DNA from: UBA695 sp042691655
Lineage (GTDB): Bacteria; Verrucomicrobiota; Verrucomicrobiia; Chthoniobacterales; Chthoniobacteraceae
Assembly: GCA_042691655.1 (NCBI GenBank)
Contig: CP170506.1
Location: forward strand, 2,976,001-3,040,000
Direction: 5' to 3'
Length of the DNA stretch: 64,000 nt
How positions within the stretch are numbered: the first letter of the stretch is position 1; each line of letters opens with the position of its first letter. The notes under the pieces are model-generated. The model saw only the letters and a list, made by a program, of their open reading frames with translations, did no database searches and was not told the DNA's origin. Positions 42,749 through 51,371 of this stretch are shown here, piece by piece. The translations under genes were made by a program, and so were the position numbers.

Positions 42749-43914
42749 ACATTGCCCATTTTGCCAGCGACTTTTACCCCAACCTCGGCGGAGTACAGGA
42801 GTTCGTGCGTCAACTGGCGCGCGAACAGCAGGCGACGGGCCACCGGCCCCTTATCGTCACCAACCGCTGGCCCAAGACGCTGCCTAAGTTCGAGGTTTAC
42901 GAGCACCTGCCGGTTCACCGCGCGGTGTTCCGCGTTCCGGAACCCAACTGGTGGCAACTCGCGGGCGCGGCCGTGCTCTACGCACCCACGCGGCTGCGGC
43001 TGTTGCGGATTCTCATGGAGCACGAGGCGGAGGTGATCCATATCCAGGGCGTCGGCACCAACGCGGTCTACGCACTCCAGGCCAGCCGCCACCTGAAGCT
43101 GCCGCTGGTGGCGACGCTGCACGGAGAGCTTTCGGGGGACCGCAGCGGGCTTTTCCTGCCCTCGGCCTTCGCGCGCAAGCTGCTCCGGAGAGTCCTGGAC
43201 ACGGCGGATGCGCTCACGGTCTGCTCGCAACACATGCTGCGCGAGGTGGAGACGTTCTACGGCCGGGCGCTGGGCGAACGCGCCCGGGTGATCCCCAACG
43301 GCGTGCGCAATGAGGAGTTTTCAGCCGCGTTGCCCCACGCGCATCCCCGCCCCTACCTGCTCGCCATCGGGCGGCACGTGCCAGAAAAGGGGTTCGACCT
43401 TTTGCTGCGGGCGTTCGACATCATCCTGCGCTCCGGGTTCGTGGATCACGATCTGCTCATCGCCGGAACCGGGCCCGAGCGCGAGGCGCTGGAGCATCTG
43501 GCAAAGGACCTCGGGATTTCAGACCGGGTCTGTTTCCCCGGTCCAGCAGACCGTCCGGCGACAGCCCGCCTCTTCGCGGGATGCTCGTTCTTCGTCCTGC
43601 CTTCGCGCATGGAACCGCGAGGCATCGTAAGCCTGGAGGCGATGGCCGCGGCGAAGGCCGTGGTGGCGACGCGCGTGGGCGGCGTGCCGGAAATGATCGC
43701 CCATGAGCAGAACGGTCTGCTGGTGGAGCCGGAAAACGCCGGGGCGCTGGCCAACGCGATGGTGCGCCTGATCGCCGACCGGGATTTGCGGAAGCGCCTG
43801 GGGGCCGCCGGACGGGAGCAAGCCCGCTGCCTGGACTGGAGCTGCGCGGCCACCAAATACGATGCGATTTACGAAACCCTCCGGCTTGGACAAAACACGG
43901 GACGCCTCATTTAG
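42745..43914 (+). CDS. Glycosyltransferase family 4
   Basis: A GT-B enzyme of 389 residues from the ATG at 42745 (MNIAHFASDFYPNLGGVQEF), which has the usual N-terminal Gly-rich start; another ATG lies eight codons upstream at 42721. YLLAIGRHVPEKGFDLLLRA, LIAGTGPERE and FVLPSRMEPRGIVSLEAMAA (the EX7E donor-site motif region) are GT4 hallmarks. It is part of the surface-polysaccharide set. Donor and acceptor unknown. Confidence 0.91.
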   Translation: MNIAHFASDFYPNLGGVQEFVRQLAREQQATGHRPLIVTNRWPKTLPKFEVYEHLPVHRAVFRVPEPNWWQLAGAAVLYAPTRLRLLRILMEHEAEVIHIQGVGTNAVYALQASRHLKLPLVATLHGELSGDRSGLFLPSAFARKLLRRVLDTADALTVCSQHMLREVETFYGRALGERARVIPNGVRNEEFSAALPHAHPRPYLLAIGRHVPEKGFDLLLRAFDIILRSGFVDHDLLIAGTGPEREALEHLAKDLGISDRVCFPGPADRPATARLFAGCSFFVLPSRMEPRGIVSLEAMAAAKAVVATRVGGVPEMIAHEQNGLLVEPENAGALANAMVRLIADRDLRKRLGAAGREQARCLDWSCAATKYDAIYETLRLGQNTGRLI

Positions 43915-43941
43915 GCAATACACGAATCTTCTTTTTCTCAA

Positions 43942-44772
43942 ATGACACCGGATCAACTCAATGCCGCCCTGCGCCAGAAATGGCCGGGCCTTCACCGATG
44001 GGCGCGCGGCGTATTCAACTCGGCGCTCATGCGTCACCCCGCCCTCCCCTGCCCCGCGCTGCCGCGCAGCCTGGATGAAAAGCGGGTATGGGTGCATCCC
44101 CGCTTTTGCGCGACACAGCTCGATGTGAAACCGCACGTGCGCGCCTGGCTCGCGCGGTATCTCCACACGGGCAGCACCTTCTTCGACGTGGGAGCCTATG
44201 TGGGCTGGCACTCCATTTTTGCAGCCCGGATCGTGGGCCGCGAGGGTCGCGTGGAGGCCTTTGAAGCCTCGCCCGCCAATGCTTACTACCTGGATTACCA
44301 CCGCCGCAAAAACCGCCTCTCGCAAATGGAAGTGGTGCGAGCCGCCGTGGCCAGCGAGGCCGGGGGGGAGCTGCTCTTTCATTTGATCAACGGCGGCGAC
44401 TCGACGAGCAACTCGATCCACTGCGGCGAAGCCTCCAGCCGCGCGGAGGCCAACCAGGTCCTATCGGCGGTGTCCGTTGCGACGACCACGCTGGATGCCC
44501 ACGCGGCCATCCAGCCTCCGGACCTGGTCAAAATTGACGTGGAGGGAGCCGAGCTGCTCGTGCTCAATGGCGCTGCGGGTTTGATGTCGTACCGTCGCCC
44601 GCCGATCATCCTGGCCGCGCATCCCACGTGGCTGCCGGACGGGGCGCGCGCCGAAGAAATCTTCCGGCTCATGCACCGCCGCGAATACGAAATCTATGAA
44701 CCCGACGGAACGGCGGCCACCCGCCTTGAGGCTGCGGATTACCTCTGCCTGCCCAACGAATATCTGTCTTAA
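43942..44772 (+). CDS. FkbM family methyltransferase
   Basis: A SAM-dependent methyltransferase of 276 residues. The SAM-binding start is TFFDVGAYVGWHSIFAARIV, followed by EAFEASPANAYYLDYHRRKN and the family block DLVKIDVEGAELLVLNGA. FkbM-type enzymes O-methylate sugars or polyketides; inside a glycosyltransferase set it probably methylates a sugar of the polysaccharide. It follows the GT4 gene by 27 bp. Confidence 0.9.
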   Translation: MTPDQLNAALRQKWPGLHRWARGVFNSALMRHPALPCPALPRSLDEKRVWVHPRFCATQLDVKPHVRAWLARYLHTGSTFFDVGAYVGWHSIFAARIVGREGRVEAFEASPANAYYLDYHRRKNRLSQMEVVRAAVASEAGGELLFHLINGGDSTSNSIHCGEASSRAEANQVLSAVSVATTTLDAHAAIQPPDLVKIDVEGAELLVLNGAAGLMSYRRPPIILAAHPTWLPDGARAEEIFRLMHRREYEIYEPDGTAATRLEAADYLCLPNEYLS

Positions 44773-44826
44773 GACCCTGAGCTGATGTGCGGCGGAAAAG
44801 CTGGATCATCTCCACGCCCGTAGCCT

Positions 44827-45984
44827 ATGAAACCATGGAACGTTCTATTTTTCGACCATTCGGCGCGGCCGGGCGGCGGTGAAATCGCGCTCCTGCGGCT
44901 GATAGCCGCGCTGGACCGCGAACGCTTCCACCCGCTGGTCGTCCTGGGCTCCGCGGGCGAATTTCAGACGCTGCTGGCCGAGGCCGGGATCGAGGTGCAC
45001 TACTTGCCTTTGCCCACGGGCATCGCCGATGTCCGGAAGGAAAAGCTCAGCCCCTCGGCGCTCCTCTCCGCTGGGAAAACCCGGGAATGCTGGAGCTACG
45101 CGCGCAGGCTGGCGGCCTTCATGGAAAGCCATCACGTCGATCTGCTGCACACCAATTCGCTGAAAGCCGACCTGATCGGCGCCGCCGCGGCCCGCCGCGC
45201 ACGGGTCCCGCTGATCTGGCACGTTCGCGACCGGATCGCCTCCGATAATTTGTCCGCATTGACGGCCAGCGGCTTCCGCCTCGCCTGCCGGTGCCTGCCG
45301 GATCACATCGTCGTCAACTCCCGGGCCACGTTGGAAACCCTTGGCCGGGCGGCGCGCGGAAAGGCCACGGTGGTCTACGACGGGCTCCCTTTCCCGGACT
45401 TCGCCCCGGTGCCGATTCCGCCCGGGCCGCCGGTCATCGGAATCCTGGGCCGGATCTCGCCCTGGAAAGGCCAGCATGTGTTCCTCAACGCCGCCGCTCA
45501 AATCAGGAAGAACTTTCCCCATGCGCGCTTCCGGATCATTGGCGCGCCGCTGTATGGCGAGGAATTTTACGAACAGGATCTTCGGGCGATGAGCAACCGG
45601 CTCGGCCTCACGGGCGCGGTGGAATTCACCGGCTTTGAAAAAGACATCAAGCGCGAGATCGAGCGGCTCACCGTGCTCGTGCATGCCTCCACCCTGCCCG
45701 AGCCCTTCGGCCAGGTGGTCTTCGAGGCGATGTACTATTCACGCCCCGTCGTGGCGACCCGGGCCGGGGGCGTGCCGGAAATCGTCGAGGACAACATCAC
45801 GGGAATCCTGGTTCCAATGGAGGACGCCCAAGCCATCGCCTGCGCGGTCGAATCCCTGCTCGCCGCCCCCGAGTGCGCCCGCCAGATGGGGGCAAAAGGG
45901 CGGGAGCGCGTATTGCATTATTTTTTAGCCGAGCAATCCGCGCGCAAAATCGAGTCCATTTACTCGACCCTCTTGAGCGATTGA
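44827..45984 (+). CDS. Glycosyltransferase family 4
   Basis: A GT-B enzyme of 385 residues. The N-terminus NVLFFDHSARPGGGEIALLR, the middle VIGILGRISPWKGQHVFLNA and the C-terminal HASTLPEPFGQVVFEAMYYS (EX7E region) are clear. It ends the plus-strand surface-polysaccharide set and overlaps the convergent chain-length gene by 25 bp. Specificity unknown. Confidence 0.92.
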   Translation: MKPWNVLFFDHSARPGGGEIALLRLIAALDRERFHPLVVLGSAGEFQTLLAEAGIEVHYLPLPTGIADVRKEKLSPSALLSAGKTRECWSYARRLAAFMESHHVDLLHTNSLKADLIGAAAARRARVPLIWHVRDRIASDNLSALTASGFRLACRCLPDHIVVNSRATLETLGRAARGKATVVYDGLPFPDFAPVPIPPGPPVIGILGRISPWKGQHVFLNAAAQIRKNFPHARFRIIGAPLYGEEFYEQDLRAMSNRLGLTGAVEFTGFEKDIKREIERLTVLVHASTLPEPFGQVVFEAMYYSRPVVATRAGGVPEIVEDNITGILVPMEDAQAIACAVESLLAAPECARQMGAKGRERVLHYFLAEQSARKIESIYSTLLSD

Positions 45985-47000
45985 TCGCCCCGGCAAAGCC
46001 CCAAGCTCAAGGCCACACCGACCACCAAGCCGCCCAGCAGGCCGAGAATGGAAACCTTGACGCAACTGGGGCTGACCGGCTCGGACGGCAGGACGGCAGG
46101 AATATTGGTCAGCTCGCTCCCCCGGGCGAGGTCGGCTTTCCTCAAGCGTTTGAGGATCGCTTCGTAAAGCGCCCGGTCGGTTTCCACGTCGCGGAAGAGG
46201 ACATTGTAGGGAAGAGCCTGGCGGCTGAGCAAAAGGGCGGCATTCTCCTGCTCTTTCACCGCCGACTCGCAGTTTTTCTCCGTGAGGAGCGCCTCCTCGT
46301 AGGTGGCCCGGATCAGCTCCGGCATTTTCAGCACGGCGGCCCGCAGCGCCTCCCGGGCATCCAGCAACTGCGCGCGCACTTGGAGTATCTTCGGATGCTT
46401 TTCGGTATAGTGCAGGCTGAGCTCGGAAATTCTTGCCTCCAGGGAAGCGACTTGCTGTTGGCATTCCAGCACCGAGGGATGCCCGGAAACCGCCGCGATG
46501 CCGAGCAGCTCCTGCACGTCGCCCGCATGTTCCGTCACCTTGCGGTAGTCCGCTTCGAGCCGCAGCCGCACGGCCTTGGCCTCGGTGAGCTGGGCCTTCT
46601 GGGCTTTAAGCTTTGCAACCGCTGTCTCCTGCTTTTCATCCAGCAACACGGAGCCGTGCATTTCTTTGTAGATTTGCAGGGCTTCCTCGGAATGTTGCAG
46701 CTTCGCTTTGAGATTCGCCGCTTCGTCCATCAGGTACTTCACCGCCACCTCCTGGTTGCCGGTCTCCAGGGAGCGCGAATCGTCGAACTTAAGCGGTTTG
46801 GTTTTGTCGGCCGTCTTTTCGATGACCGCGATGGAACGGAAGATTTCCGACTGCCGGGCCGAATAGCCCAGGCCGACAAACAGGCCCACGCTGGCGCAGA
46901 GCGCGATCAGCCGCGCCTTTTCGCGTAGGACGTGGGCTATTTCGAGAAAGCTGAATTTCCGGATCCCGTCTTCGTTTTCAAATTCGCCGGTATCTTTCAT
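45960..47000 (-). CDS. Wzz/GNVR-type polysaccharide chain-length protein
   Basis: A 346-residue inner-membrane protein with a span near residues 33-50 (ALCASVGLFVGLGYSA), a large periplasmic coiled coil (about 80-290, many Glu/Lys/Ala heptads), and a second span near the C-terminus (VSILGLLGGLVVGVALSLGL). The Pro-rich PAVLPSEPVSPSC before the second span is typical of Wzz-type proteins. It lacks a fused tyrosine kinase, so it would set chain length without one. It faces the glycosyltransferase set and supports export of its product. Confidence 0.85.
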   Translation of the reverse strand: MKDTGEFENEDGIRKFSFLEIAHVLREKARLIALCASVGLFVGLGYSARQSEIFRSIAVIEKTADKTKPLKFDDSRSLETGNQEVAVKYLMDEAANLKAKLQHSEEALQIYKEMHGSVLLDEKQETAVAKLKAQKAQLTEAKAVRLRLEADYRKVTEHAGDVQELLGIAAVSGHPSVLECQQQVASLEARISELSLHYTEKHPKILQVRAQLLDAREALRAAVLKMPELIRATYEEALLTEKNCESAVKEQENAALLLSRQALPYNVLFRDVETDRALYEAILKRLRKADLARGSELTNIPAVLPSEPVSPSCVKVSILGLLGGLVVGVALSLGLCRGDQSLKRVE

Positions 47001-47044
47001 TGGTTCCCTTCTCTCCGTGCGCCGTTGCCGCGGCGCTTCCAGGT

Positions 47045-48055
47045 TTACTCCACGGGCACCTTGCAGATGACGCAGGTTCCCGATCCGGGCGGGGATTGGA
47101 AGTGCAGCTCGGCCTCGATGAGGTCCGCCCGGTAACGCATTGAGGCCAGCCCGAGACCGGGGGAACGCCCCTCCCCCTCTCCCATGCCATGGCCGTTATC
47201 GGTCACGGAAAGCGTGAAGAGGCCGTCCGTTTTGCGCATCCGGACGGTGATACAATCGCCCCCGCTATGGCGCGCGGCGTTGTGCATCGCTTCATGCGCG
47301 ATGCGGAAAAGCTGGATGGCTGCCGTCTCGTTCTTCAGCTCCTGTGGCCAACCGCCCTCAATGCCGCATTTGACGGGATAGGCGGCGCACAACTGCGCGG
47401 CGACACTCCGAAGCCTTGCCACAAAGCCCTCCCCCGCCAGCGGCTCGGGCGCGAGGTTGTAGACCAGCTCGCGCGTCCGGCCCGCCATTTGCCGCGTCAG
47501 ATCGGCGATGTGGGCGGCCACCTTGGCCTGCGTTTCGTCGCCTTCGGCAAGGCGCTTTTCCAGCAGCTTGGCGATCAGCGCCGCCGCCGCGAGTTCCTGG
47601 CAAAGCTCGTCGTGCAGATCGCACGCCATGCGCCGCAGTTCCCGCTCGCTGGCCTCGACGATTTGCTTTTCAAGCCGTCGAATGGCGGAAAGATCCTGTA
47701 GGCGACCCGCGACTCCGGTGGTCTCGCCCCGCGCGTCGCACACCCGGTGATGACTGACCCGGCAAGGCAGTTTATTGCCCAGTGTGAGGTTACAGCTCCG
47801 CACCCCACCATCGGCAAGCACGGCCTCCTCCTGCCGGAGCACCAGGCAGGCGAAACGGGCCGGGAAAAAGCGGGCCATGGGGCTGCCGATCAGTTCGTCG
47901 AGTTCCACGCCGAAGAGCGTCGCGCACCGCGGATTCGCAAACCGGCATACGCCCGAGAAATCGCGGAAATAGAGCGCGTCCGGGGCGCTCCGAACCATGG
48001 CGGCAGAGATTTCGCCGCAGGGAATTGGCGTCAACGGGAGTTGGGCAAGATTCAT
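47045..48055 (-). CDS. PAS-HisKA_3 sensor histidine kinase
   Basis: A soluble kinase of 336 residues. It has a PAS domain (about 18-125; DALYFRDFSGVCRFANPRCA), a NarX-type dimerisation and phospho-acceptor helix with ELRRMACDLHDELCQELAAA (His148), and an HATPase domain (FRIAHEAMHNAARHSGG, TDNGHGMG, GLGLASMRYRA). There is no membrane span, so the signal is internal. I start at the ATG at 48055 because the PAS domain begins soon after. It lies 238 bp downstream of the response-regulator gene at 48294 in the same direction. Kinases of this type normally pair with LuxR-type regulators, so the pairing here is unusual. Confidence 0.93.
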   Translation of the reverse strand: MNLAQLPLTPIPCGEISAAMVRSAPDALYFRDFSGVCRFANPRCATLFGVELDELIGSPMARFFPARFACLVLRQEEAVLADGGVRSCNLTLGNKLPCRVSHHRVCDARGETTGVAGRLQDLSAIRRLEKQIVEASERELRRMACDLHDELCQELAAAALIAKLLEKRLAEGDETQAKVAAHIADLTRQMAGRTRELVYNLAPEPLAGEGFVARLRSVAAQLCAAYPVKCGIEGGWPQELKNETAAIQLFRIAHEAMHNAARHSGGDCITVRMRKTDGLFTLSVTDNGHGMGEGEGRSPGLGLASMRYRADLIEAELHFQSPPGSGTCVICKVPVE

Positions 48056-48235
48056 TTGGATCCGGGTTCGTATTTGCGCGAAGCCCCGCTCGCCGCCTGA
48101 ACTAAAAAACCATGTTTCCCCCGGCTTGCCGCCATTGATCCGCCGATGGGGGCCCTCCGGGTTGGAACGCCCTGATGATTGACGATCCCCGGATCGTTCG
48201 AAGAGGCACGGTCCCTCCCTCAATATAAAAGCAGA

Positions 48236-48261
48236 CGCCCGGTCCTGTTCGGAACCGGGCG
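48236..48261 (-). terminator. Hairpin downstream of the NtrC-like regulator gene
   Basis: cgcccggt and accgggcg pair perfectly across 10 bp. Read on the minus strand it is followed by tctgcttttatattg, a weak T-rich tail, so it can end transcription from the regulator gene ahead of the kinase gene. The T tract is poor, so partial readthrough is likely. Confidence 0.5.
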
Positions 48262-48293
48262 CATGCCTGGCAGGGAGACTGTATTAAAGAGCA

Positions 48294-49769
48294 TCAGATC
48301 CGCACACCGAGGGGCGGCTGCGGCTTGACGGCCACCACGGGGGCCACCAGAGGGAGATTCCGGTTCCGCGCGAGTGTGAGCACCAGGGTCGGGTCCTCGG
48401 CGCGGTATTGATGAAGTTTATTGCGCAACGTTCGCACGCTGATCTTGAGCAGACCCGCGGCGCGCGTCCGGTTTTGGTTGGTGATTTCCAGCGCCCGGAT
48501 AACTTGCCGTTTCTCCATCTCCTCCAGCGTGAGCAGCGGCTCGCTGCCCATGGCGGTCGCGGAGCTTTCGCCGTTGCGCTGGGGAAGCGCGCCGATGCGC
48601 TTGGTATCGAGCCACTGGAAGGACTCGGCTTCCAGGCGCGTACCACCGTCGGTCAGCATCACGGCGCGGTCGAGGACGTTCTCGAGTTCGCGCACGTTCC
48701 CCGGCCAGGAGTAGGCCATGAGATGCCGGAGCGCTTCCTCGGAGATGCCGCACGGTTTGCCGCCGGAGGTAGAGCGCTCCAGCCAGTCGTAAACCATGGC
48801 GGGAAGGTCGGCGATGCGCTCGCGCAACGGCGGAACGTGCAGGATGGAACGGCTCAGGTACTGATGGAGCTCCGGCAGGAAGCCACCGCGCGCCACGCAA
48901 CCGGCGAGGTCGCGCTGCGTCGTGGCCACCACGCGAATATCCAGCTCCAGGCGGCGCTCGCCACCCAGGCGCACCCATTGCCCGGTTTTAAGCGCATCCA
49001 GGAGCTTCACCTGGACGCACATGGGCAGTTCGGAGACCTCGTCGAGCAGCAGCGTGCCGCCCTGGGCGAGCTCCAACCGGCCGCCCTTGAGCACCCGGCG
49101 GCAGCCTCCATCGTCACAGGTTTCCGTGATCCGGCCAAAAAGTTCATTATCCAGCGCCGCCTCCTCGGCTCCGGCGCAGTTGACCCGCACCAGAGGCCCG
49201 TCGGCCCGAGTGCTGGCGCGGTGCACCATCCCGGCCACGCGGCACTTTCCGGTGCCCCGTTCCCCGGAAATGAGAATCGGGTCGTTGCCCGCGCCCATGT
49301 GGGCCACCAGCGAGCGCAAGTGGCGGATTCCTGGCGAATCCCCGACCATCTCCCGCTCGCAGCAGAGTTCCCCCTCCAGGTAGCGGCGCACCTGCAGGCC
49401 GTGCCGGAATGCGGCGGCCCGTTCCATGGCGGCTCGCAGAGCATCCAGGGAATACGGTTTGCCCAGGTAATCAAACGCCCCTGCCCTCAGGCAGCGAATG
49501 ACGGCTTCCCCGGTGCTGTTTCCGCTCAAGACCAGAGCAATGGGCGGAAGCTCCATACCGGCGGTTCGCGCAAGCAAGTCGCTTCCGCTCCCATCCGGTA
49601 GGTCGAGATCGACCAGCAGCAAATCAAAGAATTCCTGCTTTAGGAGCCGGTCCGCTTCGGCGAGCGTCCCGGCGGTTGCAACCGAGTATTGTTGCGAGCG
49701 CAGAAAGGCCTCAAGCACCCTGCGGCCCGACGGTTCATCATCGACGATTAGGATTTTCTCAAAATTCAT
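48294..49769 (-). CDS. NtrC-family response regulator without GAFTGA motif
   Basis: A 491-residue regulator with an N-terminal receiver (DDEP at 10-13, phospho-acceptor Asp54 in LLLVDLDLPDG), a central AAA+ domain (Walker A GERGTGKC at about 169-176, Walker B GGTLLLDEVSE at about 237-247) and a Fis-type DNA-binding helix pair near 430-470, plus about 30 extra residues. The sigma54-contact loop GAFTGA is absent: where family members read ELFGHEKGAFTGA, this one reads ELFGRITETCDDGGCRR. Walker A also has Cys in place of the usual Glu. It may therefore act without sigma54. I start at the ATG at 49769. The adjacent kinase may be its partner. Confidence 0.93.
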   Translation of the reverse strand: MNFEKILIVDDEPSGRRVLEAFLRSQQYSVATAGTLAEADRLLKQEFFDLLLVDLDLPDGSGSDLLARTAGMELPPIALVLSGNSTGEAVIRCLRAGAFDYLGKPYSLDALRAAMERAAAFRHGLQVRRYLEGELCCEREMVGDSPGIRHLRSLVAHMGAGNDPILISGERGTGKCRVAGMVHRASTRADGPLVRVNCAGAEEAALDNELFGRITETCDDGGCRRVLKGGRLELAQGGTLLLDEVSELPMCVQVKLLDALKTGQWVRLGGERRLELDIRVVATTQRDLAGCVARGGFLPELHQYLSRSILHVPPLRERIADLPAMVYDWLERSTSGGKPCGISEEALRHLMAYSWPGNVRELENVLDRAVMLTDGGTRLEAESFQWLDTKRIGALPQRNGESSATAMGSEPLLTLEEMEKRQVIRALEITNQNRTRAAGLLKISVRTLRNKLHQYRAEDPTLVLTLARNRNLPLVAPVVAVKPQPPLGVRI

Positions 49770-49862
49770 GAGGACGCCAGAATACGCCCACCAATGGGAT
49801 GGACAATCGGGTGGCGGCACGTTGCATGCGTGAGCCTTTCCCTGAAACGGCTACTCTGGAAA

Positions 49863-51026
49863 TCAGAAGACGAAGGCAAACTGCAGCCCGACCGCCAAAG
49901 CGTTGTCCTGGTGGATCGCGGCGCCGGGGTTGAAAAGATACTGAATATCCGGCTGTACGGTGAGCCATTCGCTGACTTTGATTTTGTAGGTGGCTTCGAG
50001 AACCGCCTCATGATGCGCCTCGGGCGGTTCCCCGGCTGCGTCCCGCAGGGCGGAGCTGACCCGGGTAAAACTAAACCCAATCCCCGCGATGTCCCCCTCC
50101 CGCCCGGGGAAGGGCCCCTTGCGAGTCAGCCCGGCCTCGCCGTAGAAGGGCACCACGCTGCGCTCCGCGGGCGCACCGCCAATCCGCAGGAACGCATTGA
50201 GCCCGGCGTCCTTGCTCCCCGGTTCCCGCCAGAGCGGCTGATCGGCGATAACGTAACCGCCCGCGTTGGAGATCCGGCCCTTTTCCAGGAGGGCGTCATT
50301 CTCCGCCGGGGTGTGGTAGAACGCGCCGAGTTTGTACGTGCCGCCGTCCTTCCAGGGCGTCCACGCGGCCTCCGCCAGGGCCAGGGCTCCCTGGCGGGTA
50401 TTGAGGCTCCAGTCAAGGCCGTGCGGATTCCCCACCGGGTCGCCCACGTCGCCATCGTAAAGCCCCGCCTGGACGGAAAAAGTCTCCCCTGCTTTCCACC
50501 GAACGCGCACCCCCGGCCCGGCAACCGGGTAGACCGGGGCCCGGAAATTCCGGGCTATGAGCGGGATGGACCCAAAGGCGCTGTTGATGAAATTCGCCCC
50601 GTTCTCTGACAAACAGAACTCGGTATCCGCCAGAAGCTGCCCAGCGCGAACCGAAAACCCGCCCGCCTCCTGTTCCAGCCAGGCTTCGTAGAGGCGCAGG
50701 GAATCGTAGGTGTCGATATTGCTCACGCCGTTGAAATCATGGACGTACTTCTCCGTGAGGCTCGCTCCGTGCGGGTAAAGCCCGCTCACCAGAAAGCTCC
50801 CGCCGCTCCATCCCACGAGCTTGTCCAGATCACCTTGGATTCCCACGTTCAAAACGGCGTCGTAAACCGCTCCCTGCCGGTACCCGCCCGAGAGATTCCC
50901 GAAGCCCTCGCCGGTGTAGGAAATGGGAAACGTCAGCCCCGGCTTTTGATCCGGCGCATCTCCGGCGCGGCCCTCCAGAGGGGAAATCAACGTCAGAAGC
51001 AAGACTGGCAGTATCCATTTTTCCAT
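49863..51026 (-). CDS. Carbohydrate porin, OprB family
   Basis: A 387-residue outer-membrane beta-barrel protein. The signal peptide (ILPVLLLTLISPLEGRA) leads into LTFPISYTGEGFGNLSGGYR; LARNFRAPVYPVAGPGVRVR-like and SVQAGLYDGDVGDP segments are typical OprB blocks, and the protein ends in Phe, as outer-membrane barrels do. OprB-type porins pass sugars such as glucose. I start at the ATG at 51026 because the signal peptide begins there. It lies 93 bp upstream of the regulator gene in the same direction, so the two-component pair may be linked to it. A repeat lies upstream. Confidence 0.85.
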   Translation of the reverse strand: MEKWILPVLLLTLISPLEGRAGDAPDQKPGLTFPISYTGEGFGNLSGGYRQGAVYDAVLNVGIQGDLDKLVGWSGGSFLVSGLYPHGASLTEKYVHDFNGVSNIDTYDSLRLYEAWLEQEAGGFSVRAGQLLADTEFCLSENGANFINSAFGSIPLIARNFRAPVYPVAGPGVRVRWKAGETFSVQAGLYDGDVGDPVGNPHGLDWSLNTRQGALALAEAAWTPWKDGGTYKLGAFYHTPAENDALLEKGRISNAGGYVIADQPLWREPGSKDAGLNAFLRIGGAPAERSVVPFYGEAGLTRKGPFPGREGDIAGIGFSFTRVSSALRDAAGEPPEAHHEAVLEATYKIKVSEWLTVQPDIQYLFNPGAAIHQDNALAVGLQFAFVF

Positions 51027-51049
51027 ATCCAAACGCGTCCTATTGATTA

Positions 51050-51211
51050 AGGGCACCTCTGGAAACCCGGGGCTTGGCAGCCACGAAGGATTCTTGATGC
51101 CCTTTTGGCTCCAATTTTCGGGCAATATTCATCATATTGACTGAAAAATGGAGCCAAAAGGGCATCAAAAAGACAAAGTGGATGACGCGCCTCGGTTTCC
51201 AGAGGTGCCCT
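51050..51211. repeat. TIR-bounded repeat element, copy 1 (162 bp)
   Basis: Bounded by the perfect 16-bp inverted repeat agggcacctctggaaa (51050-51065) and tttccagaggtgccct (51196-51211). Inside, tgatgcccttttggctcca (51095-51113) and its reverse complement (51149-51167) form a second inverted pair. The same ends and inner right half recur at 63673-63750. It lies in the divergent promoter region between the porin and the hybrid kinase. No coding frame is supported; it resembles a MITE-like or REP-type element. Confidence 0.88.
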
Positions 51212-51371
51212 AAATTAGCAGTTCTGCGCAAAAGAATGAACAAAAAGGAACCCTGGTTTGACGCTGTGCTAAATCCCGTGCGTTAATGTACGGAGCCCGG
51301 CCGGGTCGATCTTGACATCATAGAGGGCAAATGGTCACTAAGGGATTCCTTTGCCAAGAGTGAACGCTTGA

